Notes: generated from the letters alone by a model not told the origin. A stretch of 64,000 nt of DNA from Effrenium voratum (GCA_963377175.1 CAUJNA010003505.1:546331-610330), one strand, 5' to 3'; counted from the stretch's first letter, positions 33,500 to 44,089 are shown. Translations and numbers: made by a program.

Positions 33500-34673
33500 G
33501 TTAGGATTGTCCTGAAGCAGCTTGTCACCCAACTGACCGAAGGGAAGGCACTTTCCTTTCAATGCCCCAAAACAGTTGGCTTCCTGTTGGCTTCGTTAAC
33601 CAAAGGGGTAAGCACATTTCAAGAGTCAAAGGTCACAGCCTGCCATGGGACACCTTTCGCCATGGGAATCCCCGTAGTGAGGGGTCTCGTTGAACCACTT
33701 TTGCATAAACAGAAGGGTTGATCTGCCGCGACCATGTTTCAGGCAAGCCTGAATTGGTTTGGATTGGGTGGGGATTTGAAGCCCTGGTTCTTGTAGGTGG
33801 CAAATGGACCTCCCTCGAACCATCAAACCACCAATCAACACCACCAAGTGGGAAGCTGAATCCTTGAGGTGTGGGTTGCCTCGGAGCAGCCCTTCGGACC
33901 GGGCCTCAGATCTTTTCGGCCGCGGGGAACGCTATTCGCAAAGCAACGTCAACTCTTGGCGCGGCTCGCAAAGTGGAAGACCCGAAATTAGTCTTTGATC
34001 CAATTCTTCATCCGAAATTAGTTCAACTTCGAGCGGGGTTTTGGCATGTTTTGGCCCAACAGTGTTGACGCTTCATAGGGAAACCTCGTTGAGCAGTCTT
34101 CCGTGCTTTTCAAGCTGCAAGTGACATGGGCTGCATTCAATCGTGGAGCACGTAAAGCCTCATATGCTGATCTGAAGATGGCCATTCGAGATTGCGACTG
34201 GTGTCCAAGAAACGCATCTCCGTCGTCCAATCCTAGTTTTTTGCTTGCCTGGTTTGACTTTTGATATTGACGCTGGTCCTTTGAACAGGGTGAGGTCATG
34301 TCTCTAGCATGCCCGGTGCTCGTGTTGCAAGGGTTGTCCATCATGTTACCAAGGCGAAAACCTTTGCAAAGGGCACCCTTGCTACGTACTCTTCGAAACC
34401 CAACCTTTTGGGTTCCACGAAAATCGTGTGTTTGCCCCGCAGAGACTCGATTTTCCTCAGATCCTGTAGCCCATGCCTGTTTGGGATCTTGTGAAACGGT
34501 TCTCCATTTTCAGGTTCGCGACATCACAGTTTTGGTCCGGTGCGACAGCTGTCGATGAGCCCAATCATCTCGCTGGATCCCTTCGTTTCAGCCTGCCTTT
34601 GTGGCCGGCAGACATGTGGCCTGGTAGTTTTGAACATCCCCGTTTGGACCCATACTTTGGCAAATCTTGCTGA
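33500..34673 (+). CDS. candidate multi-exon gene, product unknown
   Basis: 33500-33607 is 36 codons in phase 0 between CACCATTCTGCAG and a GTAAGC donor, read as VRIVLKQLVTQLTEGKALSF. 33871-34068 has a frame with GPQIFSAAGNAIRKATSTLG then AARKVEDPKLVFDPILHPKL, to a stop. About 34306-34485 is read as ARVARVVHHVTKAKTFAKGT. 34514-34673, after TTCTCCATTTTCAG, is read as SGATAVDEPNHLAGSLRFSL then PLWPADMWPGSFEHPRLDPY, to a stop. A hairpin repeat H lies between the first two blocks. Borders of the middle blocks are uncertain and no domain is recognised. Confidence 0.4.
33753..33845. repeat. dispersed hairpin repeat H, copy 2
   Basis: Inverted copy relative to 21625-21710. The arms TTGGTTTGGATTGG and the AAACCACCAATCAA side flank ATTTGAAG...TTCTTGTAG. 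Confidence 0.65.
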
Positions 34674-34675
34674 AG

Positions 34676-35160
34676 TTCCGCGACCTGAACTAAGAGCTCC
34701 TCAAGGGCCAGCATCTCTCGCAGGCGGACAAGTCGATCAGATCCGTCCTAAGATGCACAGGGGGGCAGCCCAAACATGGCAAGCATACAGGTCCACTGCA
34801 AGGCAGGTGCTCCCTACGTGCGGGTTTCAGGAACCCCTACTTTGCATACACAATCATTTATCATTGCTATGTCCCAGACGCAACGCGCCCCTGACCATGC
34901 AGCGAAGACGGCCGCATCCCGTACCCGCATCCCGTACCAAATCCAGGGCATCCCAGCAAGCCATTCGTCAAGCACGTGGAGAACACACGAATAACATCTA
35001 TGTCAGGTGGTCCGCCAACCACCAAGGCACGGCCAGGGAAAAGCTGGGACCCTTCAGCTCACCTGGCAGGGCGAGGTCCATCAGCCATCGCATCTCAAAA
35101 CCGGAGCCAACTCACGCACCTTTTAGAGGCAGTCGGGTCCGCGTCAAAGGAGAACTCTGA
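34676..35160 (+). CDS. part of a 206-codon ORF
   Basis: The + frame is open from 34540 to 35160. Its first part overlaps the preceding candidate exon in another phase, so only the part after 34676 is considered. It is rich in Arg, Pro and Gln (VDQIRPKMHRGAAQTWQAYR; RARGEHTNNIYV-like segment), as in disordered nuclear proteins. Possible donors are GGCAG then GTGCTC and GTCAG then GTGGTC. No domain is recognised. Confidence 0.3.
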
Positions 35161-35199
35161 AGCTGCGACCGTCCTCCAGCACCCACCAAAGGGAGAGCT

Positions 35200-35990
35200 C
35201 GAGCTCGAACAACACGGGGGCCCAGTTTCCCCGCTTTGGCCCAGGACAGCCAAGAACCATGGGTGTCTTGTTTTTTTTTGTTAAGGCTACTCTTTTCTGG
35301 TTGCTTTTAAAAAGAAGGCCAAAGGGACACCAACCAGTTGGTTCCATCTTGGTCCATTTTGGGGGCTCCCCCTTTGGGAGAAACCCACAGGTGGCCGAGA
35401 TCTGCAGCCGCTGCCTGCAGAGCTGCAGCGGGAGCCAACCAGAGGCCCCCCCGGCCCGGCCATTGGACTGCCCGTTGGCGAAATAGGGACCCCCACCCTC
35501 CCAAAAGCAAAAAAGAGCGCGGTTTCCCCGGTGGTTTCTCCTGAACCCGGAAAGGGTACCCTCAATCAAACACGCATACATTCACACACATTCAAAGGGG
35601 CCTGTGTCCCAATGGTGGAACACCTTGTTTGATGGTTTTGAAGGGGAACGAAGAGAAAACCACCTGGAGGGGGTCCTTTATCTTGAGAAACAATGAATAC
35701 AGGGTTATGTTAGTTGAATCCTTATTCTCCACAGCCATGACACACCCTTCTTTGGAAACGAATAACCCGCCTAAACTTGAGTTACCGCTTTTAGGGGCAC
35801 CATGTTATGCCTGTCTTGTTTTGTCGAAACTGGGTCAAGCGTGGGACTGTCAAATCCAATGCATACTTAGTATGACCGATGGTTAGTCAGGCAGACCAGG
35901 AGAAGTAAGTTCTAGAGCTAGCATAATTTCCTGGTTATGCAGCAGGGAGAAGTCAGAAGGGTTGGCCAGAACATACGTGACCATCTCTGC
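35200..35990. other. stretch without a supported gene
   Basis: Overlapping frames on both strands around 35260-35580, with no splice sites or motif. Confidence 0.3.
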
Positions 35991-35995
35991 CTTAC

Positions 35996-35996
<1 letters not shown>

Positions 35997-36040
<44 letters not shown>

Positions 36041-36041
36041 T
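35997..36041 (+). repeat. TAT / ATT trinucleotide microsatellite
   Basis: About 15 uninterrupted ATT units, ending seven bases before a candidate 3' splice site at 36048. Confidence 0.95.
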
Positions 36042-36048
36042 GCTGCAG

Positions 36049-36412
36049 CGGCACCGACAAATCCTTTGAACATCCTAGCGCAAAGGACGGAGAACTTTCA
36101 GTGGCACATTGCCAGTGGAAACGTCCTGACAATTCAGACATTTCTCCGGAGAATTCTCCGAATGGGGCATTATTTGCTCTGCTGCTATTGGGTTGGATCT
36201 TTAGACTTGAACTTTTGGGATTCCCTTCATATTTCATTTTAACCAGCAAAAAGTTAAACTTTTTGCTGGGGGATCTACAGCACCCAAGTTTCTTATGGTC
36301 GCTCACGGCAAACCCTGTTGCGCTCCGCAGCAGGTCCTTCGGGAAATTTCAATCCTGTGGAGCAGTTCCCTTTGGGAGGATCACACATTGCATGTTGATG
36401 GCCAGTTGATCA
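36049..36412 (+). CDS. candidate exon after ATT repeat
   Basis: After TTTGCTGCAG, two frames are open. One reads TNPLNILAQRTENFQWHIAS. The other reads FEHPSAKDGELSVAHCQWKR then PDNSDISPENSPNGALFALL and stays open to 36412. The early acidic and polar part is the more protein-like. The donor is not assigned. Confidence 0.28.
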
Positions 36413-36524
36413 GAAGAAGGCTTCCCCTTAAATGGTCCTGGGTGTAATTAATGTTTGGGTATCAACCATACAGCCTCCAAGTCCCGTTGGCTGCTGATTT
36501 CAGACTGGCTTCCTCACGGCAGCT

Positions 36525-36700
36525 GCCGAAGCAAGGGCTGCTCCATTCGGAAACCCGCTTCGAGCGGGTGTCCTTTTTGTGGGGTTTGATTGCCCAAGCA
36601 AATTCGCAAGTAGACAAACCAGAATCTATGTCAATGAGTTCCCGTTGCTCAAGCATACATCCCTGGTCAAACAGGACTACTTGGTGTTGCTTGCTGTCTT
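36525..36700 (+). CDS. possible Cys-rich short exon
   Basis: GGCTGCTGATTTCAG precedes a frame reading HGSCRSKGCSIRKPASSGCP then FCGV and a stop. This is a C-x4-C...C-x2-C pattern that could be a zinc-binding turn. A second open frame (36451-36702) competes. Weak. Confidence 0.2.
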
Positions 36701-37298
36701 AACATCGGGGAGGCTACCAAAGAATTGACAGCTATCAAGGCTGTTTAATCACCTACCAGACAAGCACGAACTCCAGAGGAAGCCCATTGAAAGCACAGAA
36801 TCTCATAGCAAGCAATGAGAGGCTTACCAGTCAGCCCCGCACTTTACAAATGCTGTATTTGCTTGCTGCCTTTATTCACGGGGTAGCCTGGGCTGTGCCA
36901 ACGCACTGCACTCGGTTCACCCCAGCAGGCGAAGATTGACTACTCACAACATTGTATTTGCAGCCCTGTGCGAGAGAATCGAGAACCATTTGCGATGTGT
37001 CAAGCATTTTCGACCAGGGACATGACATTGATTCGCTTATGATCATAATGTGGCTGTGGGTCAAATAGGTACCCAAAATGGAACCTTGGCAAATGGAAAC
37101 ATGGACTAAAATCTGCGGTCCCCTGGTGGTTTAATTTTGACCCATACCCATGACCCATGTCACAAAGTTTCAGCACAAGAGACAAGCCGAAGGAGCATCG
37201 CAGCAGCCAGCGTCAAGATTCCTTGCCCTGGAACCGCCCAATCCCAAACCCAGGCTCCCCGTCGCTGTCTCTTTTTTTTTGGGGGGGGGGAATATAAC

Positions 37299-38150
37299 CT
37301 ACAAAGAATCAAACACAAAACAACTCGTCAAGGACAGCGAAGGAGCATAGATTCTGAAGGAGCGATATCTTGGCTTTGTGAAGCCCAACAAGCTGCAGAT
37401 TATGACATTAAGTGCTGCCCCACCAAAAACAGGGCGGTTCCAATTCGTTTTTTCTGCCGCGGAGCAGCGCTGAACCCCCCAAAACCAACGTTTCTTTGTG
37501 AGGCCTGGCCTGGCGCCTCGCGGTGGCGCGCCAGCTGTGCCTGGCGGTGGATGCCTTGCACAGGCGAAAGGGTGGTTTGCTGTGCTCTTTCCTCCCCTTT
37601 TGGGCGAGTTGGTTGGTAAGTTGTGTTGGTTGGTAGTTGGTGGGAGAGTCAGGTGCTGCCTCAGCCCCCAGGTTGCCTTATCCCATCCTCTTTTTTTTCC
37701 CCTTGGAAAAAGACCTGTCAACAGATCTGAAAAGCAGCATGCAGACCCGCTTGCAGCAATATTCAACACACACCACTGTGGCGCGCTCGCGCTCAACGCA
37801 GGTCTGGGCGAAGCCACGGCAGCCTTGCCCCGCGCAACGTGCTGGCCGGGTCCCCGCCCGATCGGCCTTTCGGACGACTCGACTCCGCTTCCGTGTTTTG
37901 ACGTTTGACAGTTGGCCTTCTTTGGGGAGGGCCCAACATTTGGAGTCAGTTCTATATCTGCTGTTCGGGTCACCGGTTGCATTTGTTGCATTTGGGCCCT
38001 AGGCTCCCAATGCGGTGCCAGGTTGCAGATGGGGACATTTGCCTCATGGAAGCTGGGCTCACAGGCGCGCTGCTGGAGGCGGGCAAATCTTTCTCCCGAT
38101 TTGTCGGTCCCAGAGTCACTCAATGAAACTATAAAGGACTGCCCGAGCAA
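37299..38150 (-). CDS. 283-codon ORF, minus strand
   Basis: The second-longest non-repeat frame in the window, longer than expected by chance at this composition. It is rich in Arg, Pro, Gly, Ser and Ala, with no recognised domain. A + frame (37498-37908) over part of it is also plausible (GALALNAGLGEATAALPRAT). Other minus-strand exon candidates lie directly upstream (38373-38690), which favours minus. Confidence 0.35.
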   Translation of the reverse strand: MLGQSFIVSLSDSGTDKSGERFARLQQRACEPSFHEANVPICNLAPHWEPRAQMQQMQPVTRTADIELTPNVGPSPKKANCQTSKHGSGVESSERPIGRGPGQHVARGKAAVASPRPALSASAPQWCVLNIAASGSACCFSDLLTGLFPRGKKRGWDKATWGLRQHLTLPPTTNQHNLPTNSPKRGGKSTANHPFACARHPPPGTAGAPPRGARPGLTKKRWFWGVQRCSAAEKTNWNRPVFGGAALNVIICSLLGFTKPRYRSFRIYAPSLSLTSCFVFDSL

Positions 38151-38372
38151 GAAACAGCTTCCGACTTTTGCTCTTGTTGCCCAGTGACCCGATGGTTTTT
38201 AGGCGGTTGTTCATGGGAAGTTGTAAATGCCCCTGGCTTTCGGGAAGTTGGACAACTTGTGGACACAGATAGCTTGTGCTTCCTGTTTGAAAATATGTCA
38301 GCAATCCCTCCATGTTTTTTCATGTCCCTCCCAAGTTTGATCTGGACCTGCTGGATATTTGGCCGCCTTACC

Positions 38373-38690
38373 ATAGTCCTTATCAAACTCTGCAAAAGTT
38401 GCCAATGGGGGTTGTGGGCGCCCAAATGAGTCACCCAGCCACCAGGGACATCAGCTGAAAAACTGGCAGCTGAACCTTGGGGCACAGGTTAGCCTGGCTG
38501 CTGCCTTCACTCACATCATAAACTGATGCGCAAGTTCCCTTTTTGCCCTGTGATGCTTTCCAGAAAACCAGCAACCAGGGCAGATTGGGCGTTTTTGAAA
38601 CGATACATGAATCATCAGGCATCATGCAGCCAACCACGCAATTTTTAGGCTTCCCTACTGCGGACTGCGGATGGACAAAATCCTGCACCA
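38373..38690 (-). CDS. candidate minus-strand exons
   Basis: On the minus strand, 38690 down to about 38515 is read as SAVGKPKNCVVGCMMPDDSC then TPNLPWLLVFWKASQGKKGT, ending TATGAT then a perfect GTGAGT. A 3' splice site CCAGTTTTTCAG at about 38453 precedes a frame reading DVPGGWVTHLGAHNPHWQLL, ending ACTATG then GTAAGG. The intervening intron would be only about 60 bases and the phases do not clearly agree, so one border may be wrong. No family is recognised. Confidence 0.4.
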
Positions 38691-38813
38691 CCTACCCTGG
38701 AAGGATGATTCAACTGATACCAACCAACAATGGCTTCAACCATTTCCAAAAGTGGTGCGAAATGGCTGCCAGGTCCGCCAGTCTTGAGACGAAGCCTACC
38801 TCAAAACGCTACA

Positions 38814-38962
38814 GGTGGGTGCCCTTCGGGAGCACGAGCTCCTGGGCGCCCTGGGCCTCGGCTTCGCGCGGTATTTGGCCCCAGAGGCCGGGCCCAGGGT
38901 TTGGGTGGGCGGTTGGAGGGGAAGCCAAGAGGACTCCCGGTCCCGGGTGGGAGCACTTGGGG
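38814..38962 (+). CDS. candidate GC-rich exon
   Basis: After AACGCTACAG the frame reads VGALREHELLGALGLGFARY then LAPEAGPRVWVGGWRGSQED, with ordinary composition and no stops to 39042. Immediately after it comes a dispersed CACTTCTGTGATACAA repeat. The donor is not assigned. Confidence 0.33.
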
Positions 38963-38973
38963 GTAAATCCAGG

Positions 38974-39013
38974 CACTTCTGTGATACAAGGGAATCTCTC
39001 CCCCTTTATATGG
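38974..39013 (+). repeat. dispersed CACTTCTGTG repeat, copy 1
   Basis: CACTTCTGTGATACAAGGGAAT followed by CCCCCTTTATATG, shared with 58427-58470. Confidence 0.75.
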
Positions 39014-39119
39014 AGGGTTACGTGCTTCCTGAGACTTTATAGTTTTTGGGACCATGTTGGTGGCAATGGGGAAGTTTGAGTTGGGCCATCCGCTCGAGAA
39101 GTGAGACCAAGAGGACCAC

Positions 39120-39473
39120 TTGGGCTGCCCAGCTCAAAAGCAGGGTTGGTGGCGGAACAATTGCGCTGTCCGGAGTCAATCTGCAAAGTCTTTGGGCCAA
39201 ATGCCGCGGGTTTCCCTTGTCATAGTGATGTCCCACTGTGTGTCACGGGCTAGGGTCAGGGATCCCCGCATCGATGAAAGCCCAGAAGGGTGGCTCATTC
39301 CCCGCGCTTTTGGACAACTGTTGGGAAGCCCAATTGGGTGGCAGACAACAAGTTCAGACTCGATCGGGCCAATCCACTCAAGGATTGCGCTAAAGTGCAG
39401 TGTTGGAGGCTCAGGAACAACACATAACAACTACGTAGAAGATGTTCCAAGAATGAACACAAAAAAACACTGA
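39120..39473. other. open on both strands, possible exon
   Basis: A 117-codon + frame and an 84-codon minus frame overlap, and both look protein-like. Neither has matched splice sites. No motif is seen. Confidence 0.25.
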
Positions 39474-39479
39474 GTGAGT

Positions 39480-40040
39480 GTTTACCACTTGCGTTCGCCT
39501 CTCGTGAATGCCGTGTACACCTGTTGGGCAGACAAAGAGACCCACCTGTGGCGGCGATTGTTTGTCAAAATTGCTGCCGAAGGCTTGGAAAGCCTTTGGC
39601 AGCAGGGCTTGCAGGAGCCTTGCTAGGGGCTACCGGCCACGCCTTCTTCATGTGTTTTGATCTGCGTTGTTAAGCTTTGATTCGCTGAACGCAGGGCCTA
39701 TAGATACTCTATCATACTTGACTGCTATGCAAGAAATCACTGTGCGCAAAGGTATTTCATGAGAATGGCCCGGCATTTGTTCATTTGCTGCATGTGTTCA
39801 CTGCTGCCCAGTGGTTAAACTCCTGCTCGGGGAGTCGTAGACCAGTGTGAAGACAATATTCCAAATGCCTCACATGCCTTTGCCATTCTGCTCGTTTCCC
39901 ACACACGTAGAGGTATTTTGTTCGGATGTTTCTTCTCTAGGTTTGGGCACAAATGGTTCAAACAACCAGGCACCGACTCTTTTGCGGGGAAGTTAGGAGG
40001 AGGGCCCCCGTTTCAGACCGCCCCTGTTCCTTGAGCAGTC
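39480..40040. other. stretch without a supported gene
   Basis: No repeat. A strong 3' splice site (TTTCTTCTCTAG at about 39942) is followed by short frames only; it may precede an exon of the kinase gene. Confidence 0.3.
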
Positions 40041-40065
40041 AGTTCCCGTCCTCTCCCGGCTTCAG

Positions 40066-40162
40066 GGCTGGCACGCGCGCCCTCCGCGGGGCGCCAAAGC
40101 GGATATCTTCAGCTTGGGCTTGATCCTGATGGAGGCAGAGCGGCGCATGGAGCAGCCAGCGG
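40066..40162 (+). CDS. exon of a protein kinase (subdomain IX)
   Basis: After CCTCTCCCGGCTTCAG the frame reads RGAKADIFSLGLILMEAERR. This matches the eukaryotic protein kinase subdomain IX pattern (K-x-D-I-[FWY]-S-L-G-x-x-L-x-E), whose aspartate stabilises the catalytic loop. The DIFSLGLIL wording is closest, from memory, to eIF2-alpha-kinase-like and WEE1-like kinases, but one exon is too little to assign a family. A donor at GCGG then GTTGGC would end the exon in phase 1. The frame is open to a stop at 40213-40215 and also upstream to about 40009, so both borders are provisional. The HRD, DFG and APE segments should lie upstream and were not found. Confidence 0.7.
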
Positions 40163-40754
40163 GTTGGCCCCAAACAAAGCTGGGTGTGGCCCAAGAAAGG
40201 ATGACCAATTTTTGAAGAGGGGTCCTTGTGAAACTCCCAAGTTAGCGGACGAAAAGGAGTTGGTCCAAACTCCACGATCATGCAAGGGGCGAACTGATTA
40301 CTTCTATAATCAAGGCCTGACCTTTCATGTTTGCTGTTGTCTTATGATGGCTGAGAGTAAAACTGTGATTTGTTCATGTCGGGGCCTGACACTTCTCCTC
40401 GGCATAAATAAGAATGGGCATCTTGTTATTTGCGCGTGGATTGCCTTCTGGGGCATCCTTTGGGCAAAAAGACAATTGTCACCTTTCAAGAGTCCTGTCA
40501 GAAAGCTCGGTTATGGTCAGACAAACAGCATTTTTGACACACAAAGCAGCAAAAACAGGCAAGCTGAAATGGGCCCATACACAGGAAATGGTAGTACTGG
40601 TGAGCCGGTGAGCCGCTAACAGGCAGTGTGTTGAAAGGAAAGTATTACTCCAAGAAGGCAGATTCATGCGGGGGGTTGATTGAGTAGGTGTGCGCGTGTG
40701 GTGATATAGCCGTACGAAAAAGGGAAGAAGCAGGGCTCCCCTTGAATCTAAATT

Positions 40755-41252
40755 ATGGTAGGTGTTCGTAGATGTTCTTTTGGGGTACCCCTGAAACCCA
40801 GCACCTTTGAGTCCTTCCCAAGCTGCTTTGAGCGCCAGCTGGTGGCCGAAGATGTTGCACTCCTTTTGGCTAGTTCTAGGGGTAGCTTCCCCATTCTTTC
40901 CAGACCACCAAAAACGGCCAGTTGCGATCAACTTGTGGTGGACCATGGTTCTCTTCACGAACCGGCCATGCCCCCTAAGTTTGCGGTGGCTTTCTCGAAC
41001 GAAGGATCCTTGGAAGAATGGGACGGCGCAGGTTCTGGCCAATCTGACACGGCGCAGGTTTTGGCTGGCTCCAGGCCCAACCCAGAGTGCAAGAGCCTGC
41101 AGCAGCTGTCGGCCACTGGGCTCGGATTGAGATCTCAAAACGACTGGGGTCTCCTCCGAAAATATGGTGCACTTGAAGGTTTAAACATGAAGCAGAATCT
41201 GAACATATTTTGTGTGCCTTGGGGTTGGGACTGGGTTGGAGAAACCCGCTAG
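40755..41252 (+). CDS. 165-codon ORF downstream of kinase exon
   Basis: The + frame has VAEDVALLLASSRGSFPILS, then FAVAFSNEGSLEEWDGAGSG, then QVLAGSRPNPECKSLQQLSA. It could be a later exon of the kinase gene or a separate gene. A 219-codon minus frame (40479-41138) overlaps; the + frame has the more balanced composition. A small internal duplication of the GACACGGCGCAGGTT phrase is at about 41020-41060. Confidence 0.35.
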   Translation: MVGVRRCSFGVPLKPSTFESFPSCFERQLVAEDVALLLASSRGSFPILSRPPKTASCDQLVVDHGSLHEPAMPPKFAVAFSNEGSLEEWDGAGSGQSDTAQVLAGSRPNPECKSLQQLSATGLGLRSQNDWGLLRKYGALEGLNMKQNLNIFCVPWGWDWVGETR

Positions 41253-41254
41253 AG

Positions 41255-41757
41255 ACCCCTTGAACGAGCGGACGCAGCGACGCAACGTGCTCCGCGACCT
41301 CCTCTGCTACGGGTCTGACCGGTCTGACCTGCAACCGGAGAAAGAAAAGCCCGGCCTCCTCTTGCCCCTGCGCCTCGACAGCAGCAACGCCTGGCCACCC
41401 GGCGACATTTAGCTGCCTTTCTTGTCTGGCTCGTCTTGACCTGGCCGTCACGGCCACTCAGCGCGGCCAGCCATACTGCCCCAAAACGCCGCCTCGGCAC
41501 GGCCGCTTGCGCCCAAGGTGTCCAGTTCCTTTCCTTCGAGGGTACTCCCCGGGAGCCGTGTGTCCCATGCGGTTGCCGTCCGCTCCGATGAGCCCAGCCT
41601 GCACTTTGAGCTGCAGGAGCTCTGTGCGTTGGGCGCGCAGCGCCGCCTTTCGGCGCCGAACCGAAGCCTGGGCGCAGTATACAGACTGCCGCTTCCCCGA
41701 TATGTCTGCCTCCGTGCGGCTTGCGGTGACATGGTTTTCCAGCCTCGGGGTTTTTAG
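41255..41757 (+). CDS. GC-rich coding-like region
   Basis: Successive + frames look protein-like. One is RTQRRNVLRDLLCYGSDRSD to a stop at 41412. An overlapping frame has a hydrophobic segment LAAFLVWLVLTWPSRPLSA (resembling a signal or transit peptide core) to a stop near 41578. A third is RSDEPSLHFELQELCALGAQ to 41757. A 234-codon minus frame covers the same interval. Exon borders are not resolved. Confidence 0.3.
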
Positions 41758-41959
41758 TCTCCTTAGGCGCTATCACTAGACTTAAGTCAGCTGATTGGCT
41801 GTTCTGCCCTTTTCGGCTTTTGTCATTTTCCCTTCCCGGCGAAGAGTTTGTTGTTTGATACAGGGGCAGGTGCTGCTCTTCAATGGCAATGGGTTCCTTC
41901 TGGGTCTGGCAAGTGACCAGATCCCAGTGGGAAGATTTTTCACCAGGTGGCAACTAACC

Positions 41960-42470
41960 ACATTTGGACCACTTGGAGCCGAGGTCCCCGGACCCCCGCC
42001 CTTAGGTCGTTTCAGCTTCACCCCTGGTTTTTGCCGGTGGTTTGGAGCTTAGCTATGTCGCAACAAATCCAGTGTGAAACTTCGTATGGCATACTGCCTC
42101 CAAAAGCGTCCAATTCAAACTACCAATCTCAAATCCCAAATGAATGTGAGATGGACGCCATTAGGCCCCATACCTCGAAGAACACCCCCCCCTTTTCCAA
42201 GTCCAAGGAGCTTCCACGCTATCCCGACAAAACAAGGGCAAGTGGAATACTAGGCTCGGTACCTTGGATGCATAGACTTAGACTGGGTCAACAGAGCATG
42301 TTGAGTCGGTGGTTTCCCTGCACGCCCTAGGTGTTGCATGTTCTAGGTGGGGTAAACCACAGAGCAGATTAAGATGTCTTACTTTACTGGACCCCTCTGG
42401 GTATCCTCTTCCGCCCAAGGCCAAGCTCCTTCCCAAGCGCGGGTGCTGGCAGCCGCAAGCCTTGGCCTCG
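41960..42470 (+). other. weak ORFs only
   Basis: A + frame to 42330 reads KTRASGILGSVPWMHRLRLG near its end, but there are no splice sites. Otherwise nothing is recognised. Confidence 0.25.
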
Positions 42471-42572
42471 TTCCGTGGACCTTTGGTTGGGTATTTGTGG
42501 GGTTCCCCATCTACCCTCTACAAGAACCAGGAGTTCAAATCTAAAAAAAAAGCAATCCAAACCACCAATCAA
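42470..42572. repeat. dispersed hairpin repeat H, copy 3
   Basis: CTACAAGAACCAGG.GTTCAAATC followed by AATCCAAACCACCAATC matches copy 2 closely. The other arm (from about 42470) is degenerate. Confidence 0.55.
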
Positions 42573-42753
42573 GCGAGCTTCCTCGAAGGCAGGGTGCAGG
42601 GGGGTTTGGTAGCTTTCTACCTGGTTTCATGGGCGACGGGTTTTCAAGCAACACAACTCTGTTTTTGATACCATACACGAACGAGTAGGAACGTGGTGAT
42701 TTACGAATAATATGAGCAAGCTGTGGACAGTTTGCCTCTCAAAGGGGATTTAA

Positions 42754-43905
42754 ACAAAGGAATTATTGACAGCCCCATATCAGAGTTTACTGAAAGGTTT
42801 ACACTTGGCATGTTTGGCAGCGGCCACACTCCTCTCCACTCCTCGAATTCTACCTTCTGGTCCCTTTTTGTGGAGCAAAGGCTCTCAAAAGGTGCTTCTG
42901 AAAGGCGAGGAACCTGCAAACATAGAGCAACATCAAAAAGGCCCATCACAAGCAGCTGGCGAGAGTGGCGAAATATCAAGTGATCTGTGGTTTGGAACCA
43001 AGATATTGTGCCTGTACGTGGGACAGATGAGCAAGAAACAGACAGGTCAAGCCGTTTCACTCCAACTATGTGACCCCCAAAAAAGGGCAGTTTGGCTCAC
43101 CACCTGTGCGAGAAACGCGGTCGTCTTCGAGATCCGGGATGGTCATCACTGGTTGCAAAAAGAAATGTGTTTTTCTGCTTCTTTTCCCATGGCCAATGTG
43201 CATTTTGCAAGGGGACCCGTGGCGACCACGAATTACAAGTGGGCATTGGCCCTGGGTATTCACACTGCCCCGGCACGCCTAGATTTGGAAGGACCAACTT
43301 GTTTTAAGCAAAATGTTAACCCCGGATTAATCAACCTGCCAGATGTGCGTAATCAATGTGTGATTCATGAACTGGGTGTGGCTCAAAATTCAGGACATTT
43401 CAGGACCCTGAACAAACGGTACATGTTGTTTTGTTCTACAAGCGCCAACTTGGTGCCCATCCCCCTCAGGGCTGTCAAATGGGCCCAACACGCAACCCAA
43501 AGGGGGTCACTTAACAAAGCATTTGATCAACCAAGAGTTCATCAATCCACTGAGTTTTCATTTGAAACTGACCCACGGGTATGTGCAAAGCATGTGGGGG
43601 GGGGGGGGGGGGCGGGGGTACCCACAAAGAAAAGTTTTTTCCACTTGCTTTCCCTTGAACCACAACACAGAGGGTCAAACAGCATCCACAAAACGCAAAC
43701 ATCACACCCATGTATAGCCACTACTTCTGCGCATGTCCATGCGGCTTCCCAGGTCCGGTGCTCTGAGCTGCCGGAGGTTGCCCGCCGTGCCATCGAGTCC
43801 TGCCGGGACCTTGAATCAAATGATCCGCGCTTCGGAGTGTCGGCTTTTGACGTTTCTGGAGATTCAGAAGATCATTACCAGGATTTGTATCCTCTTGGAT
43901 GATCA
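42754..43905 (+). CDS. 383-codon ORF, longest outside repeats
   Basis: Open from just after TAA at 42751-42753 to TGA at 43903-43905, far longer than expected by chance for this composition. Representative segments are SLQLCDPQKRAVWLTTCARN, VATTNYKWALALGIHTAPAR and INLPDVRNQCVIHELGVAQN, and near the end SELPEVARRAIESCRDLESN. It passes through a G run at about 43592-43616 (poly-Gly), and its last 50 codons follow a 3' splice-like GCGGCTTCCCAG at 43752. It may therefore be two exons joined by a fortuitously open intron, or one large exon or retrogene. The frame has no ATG near its upstream limit. No domain is recognised. Confidence 0.45.
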
Positions 43906-44089
43906 TCTTTGGGGAAACCATGGAAACCCACGTCTTTGGCCAATCTACTCCTGCAGCGAGGAAGGGTTCGCTGGTTTGAAGGTTTGATGACTCGGCTTTT
44001 CTTGGCTTGGCCTGCTGTTGGTTCTTAGTCGATGGAATCTTAGTGCTTGTTGCTTTGGTGGCATGAGATGCTGATTCTGTCTTGCGAGC

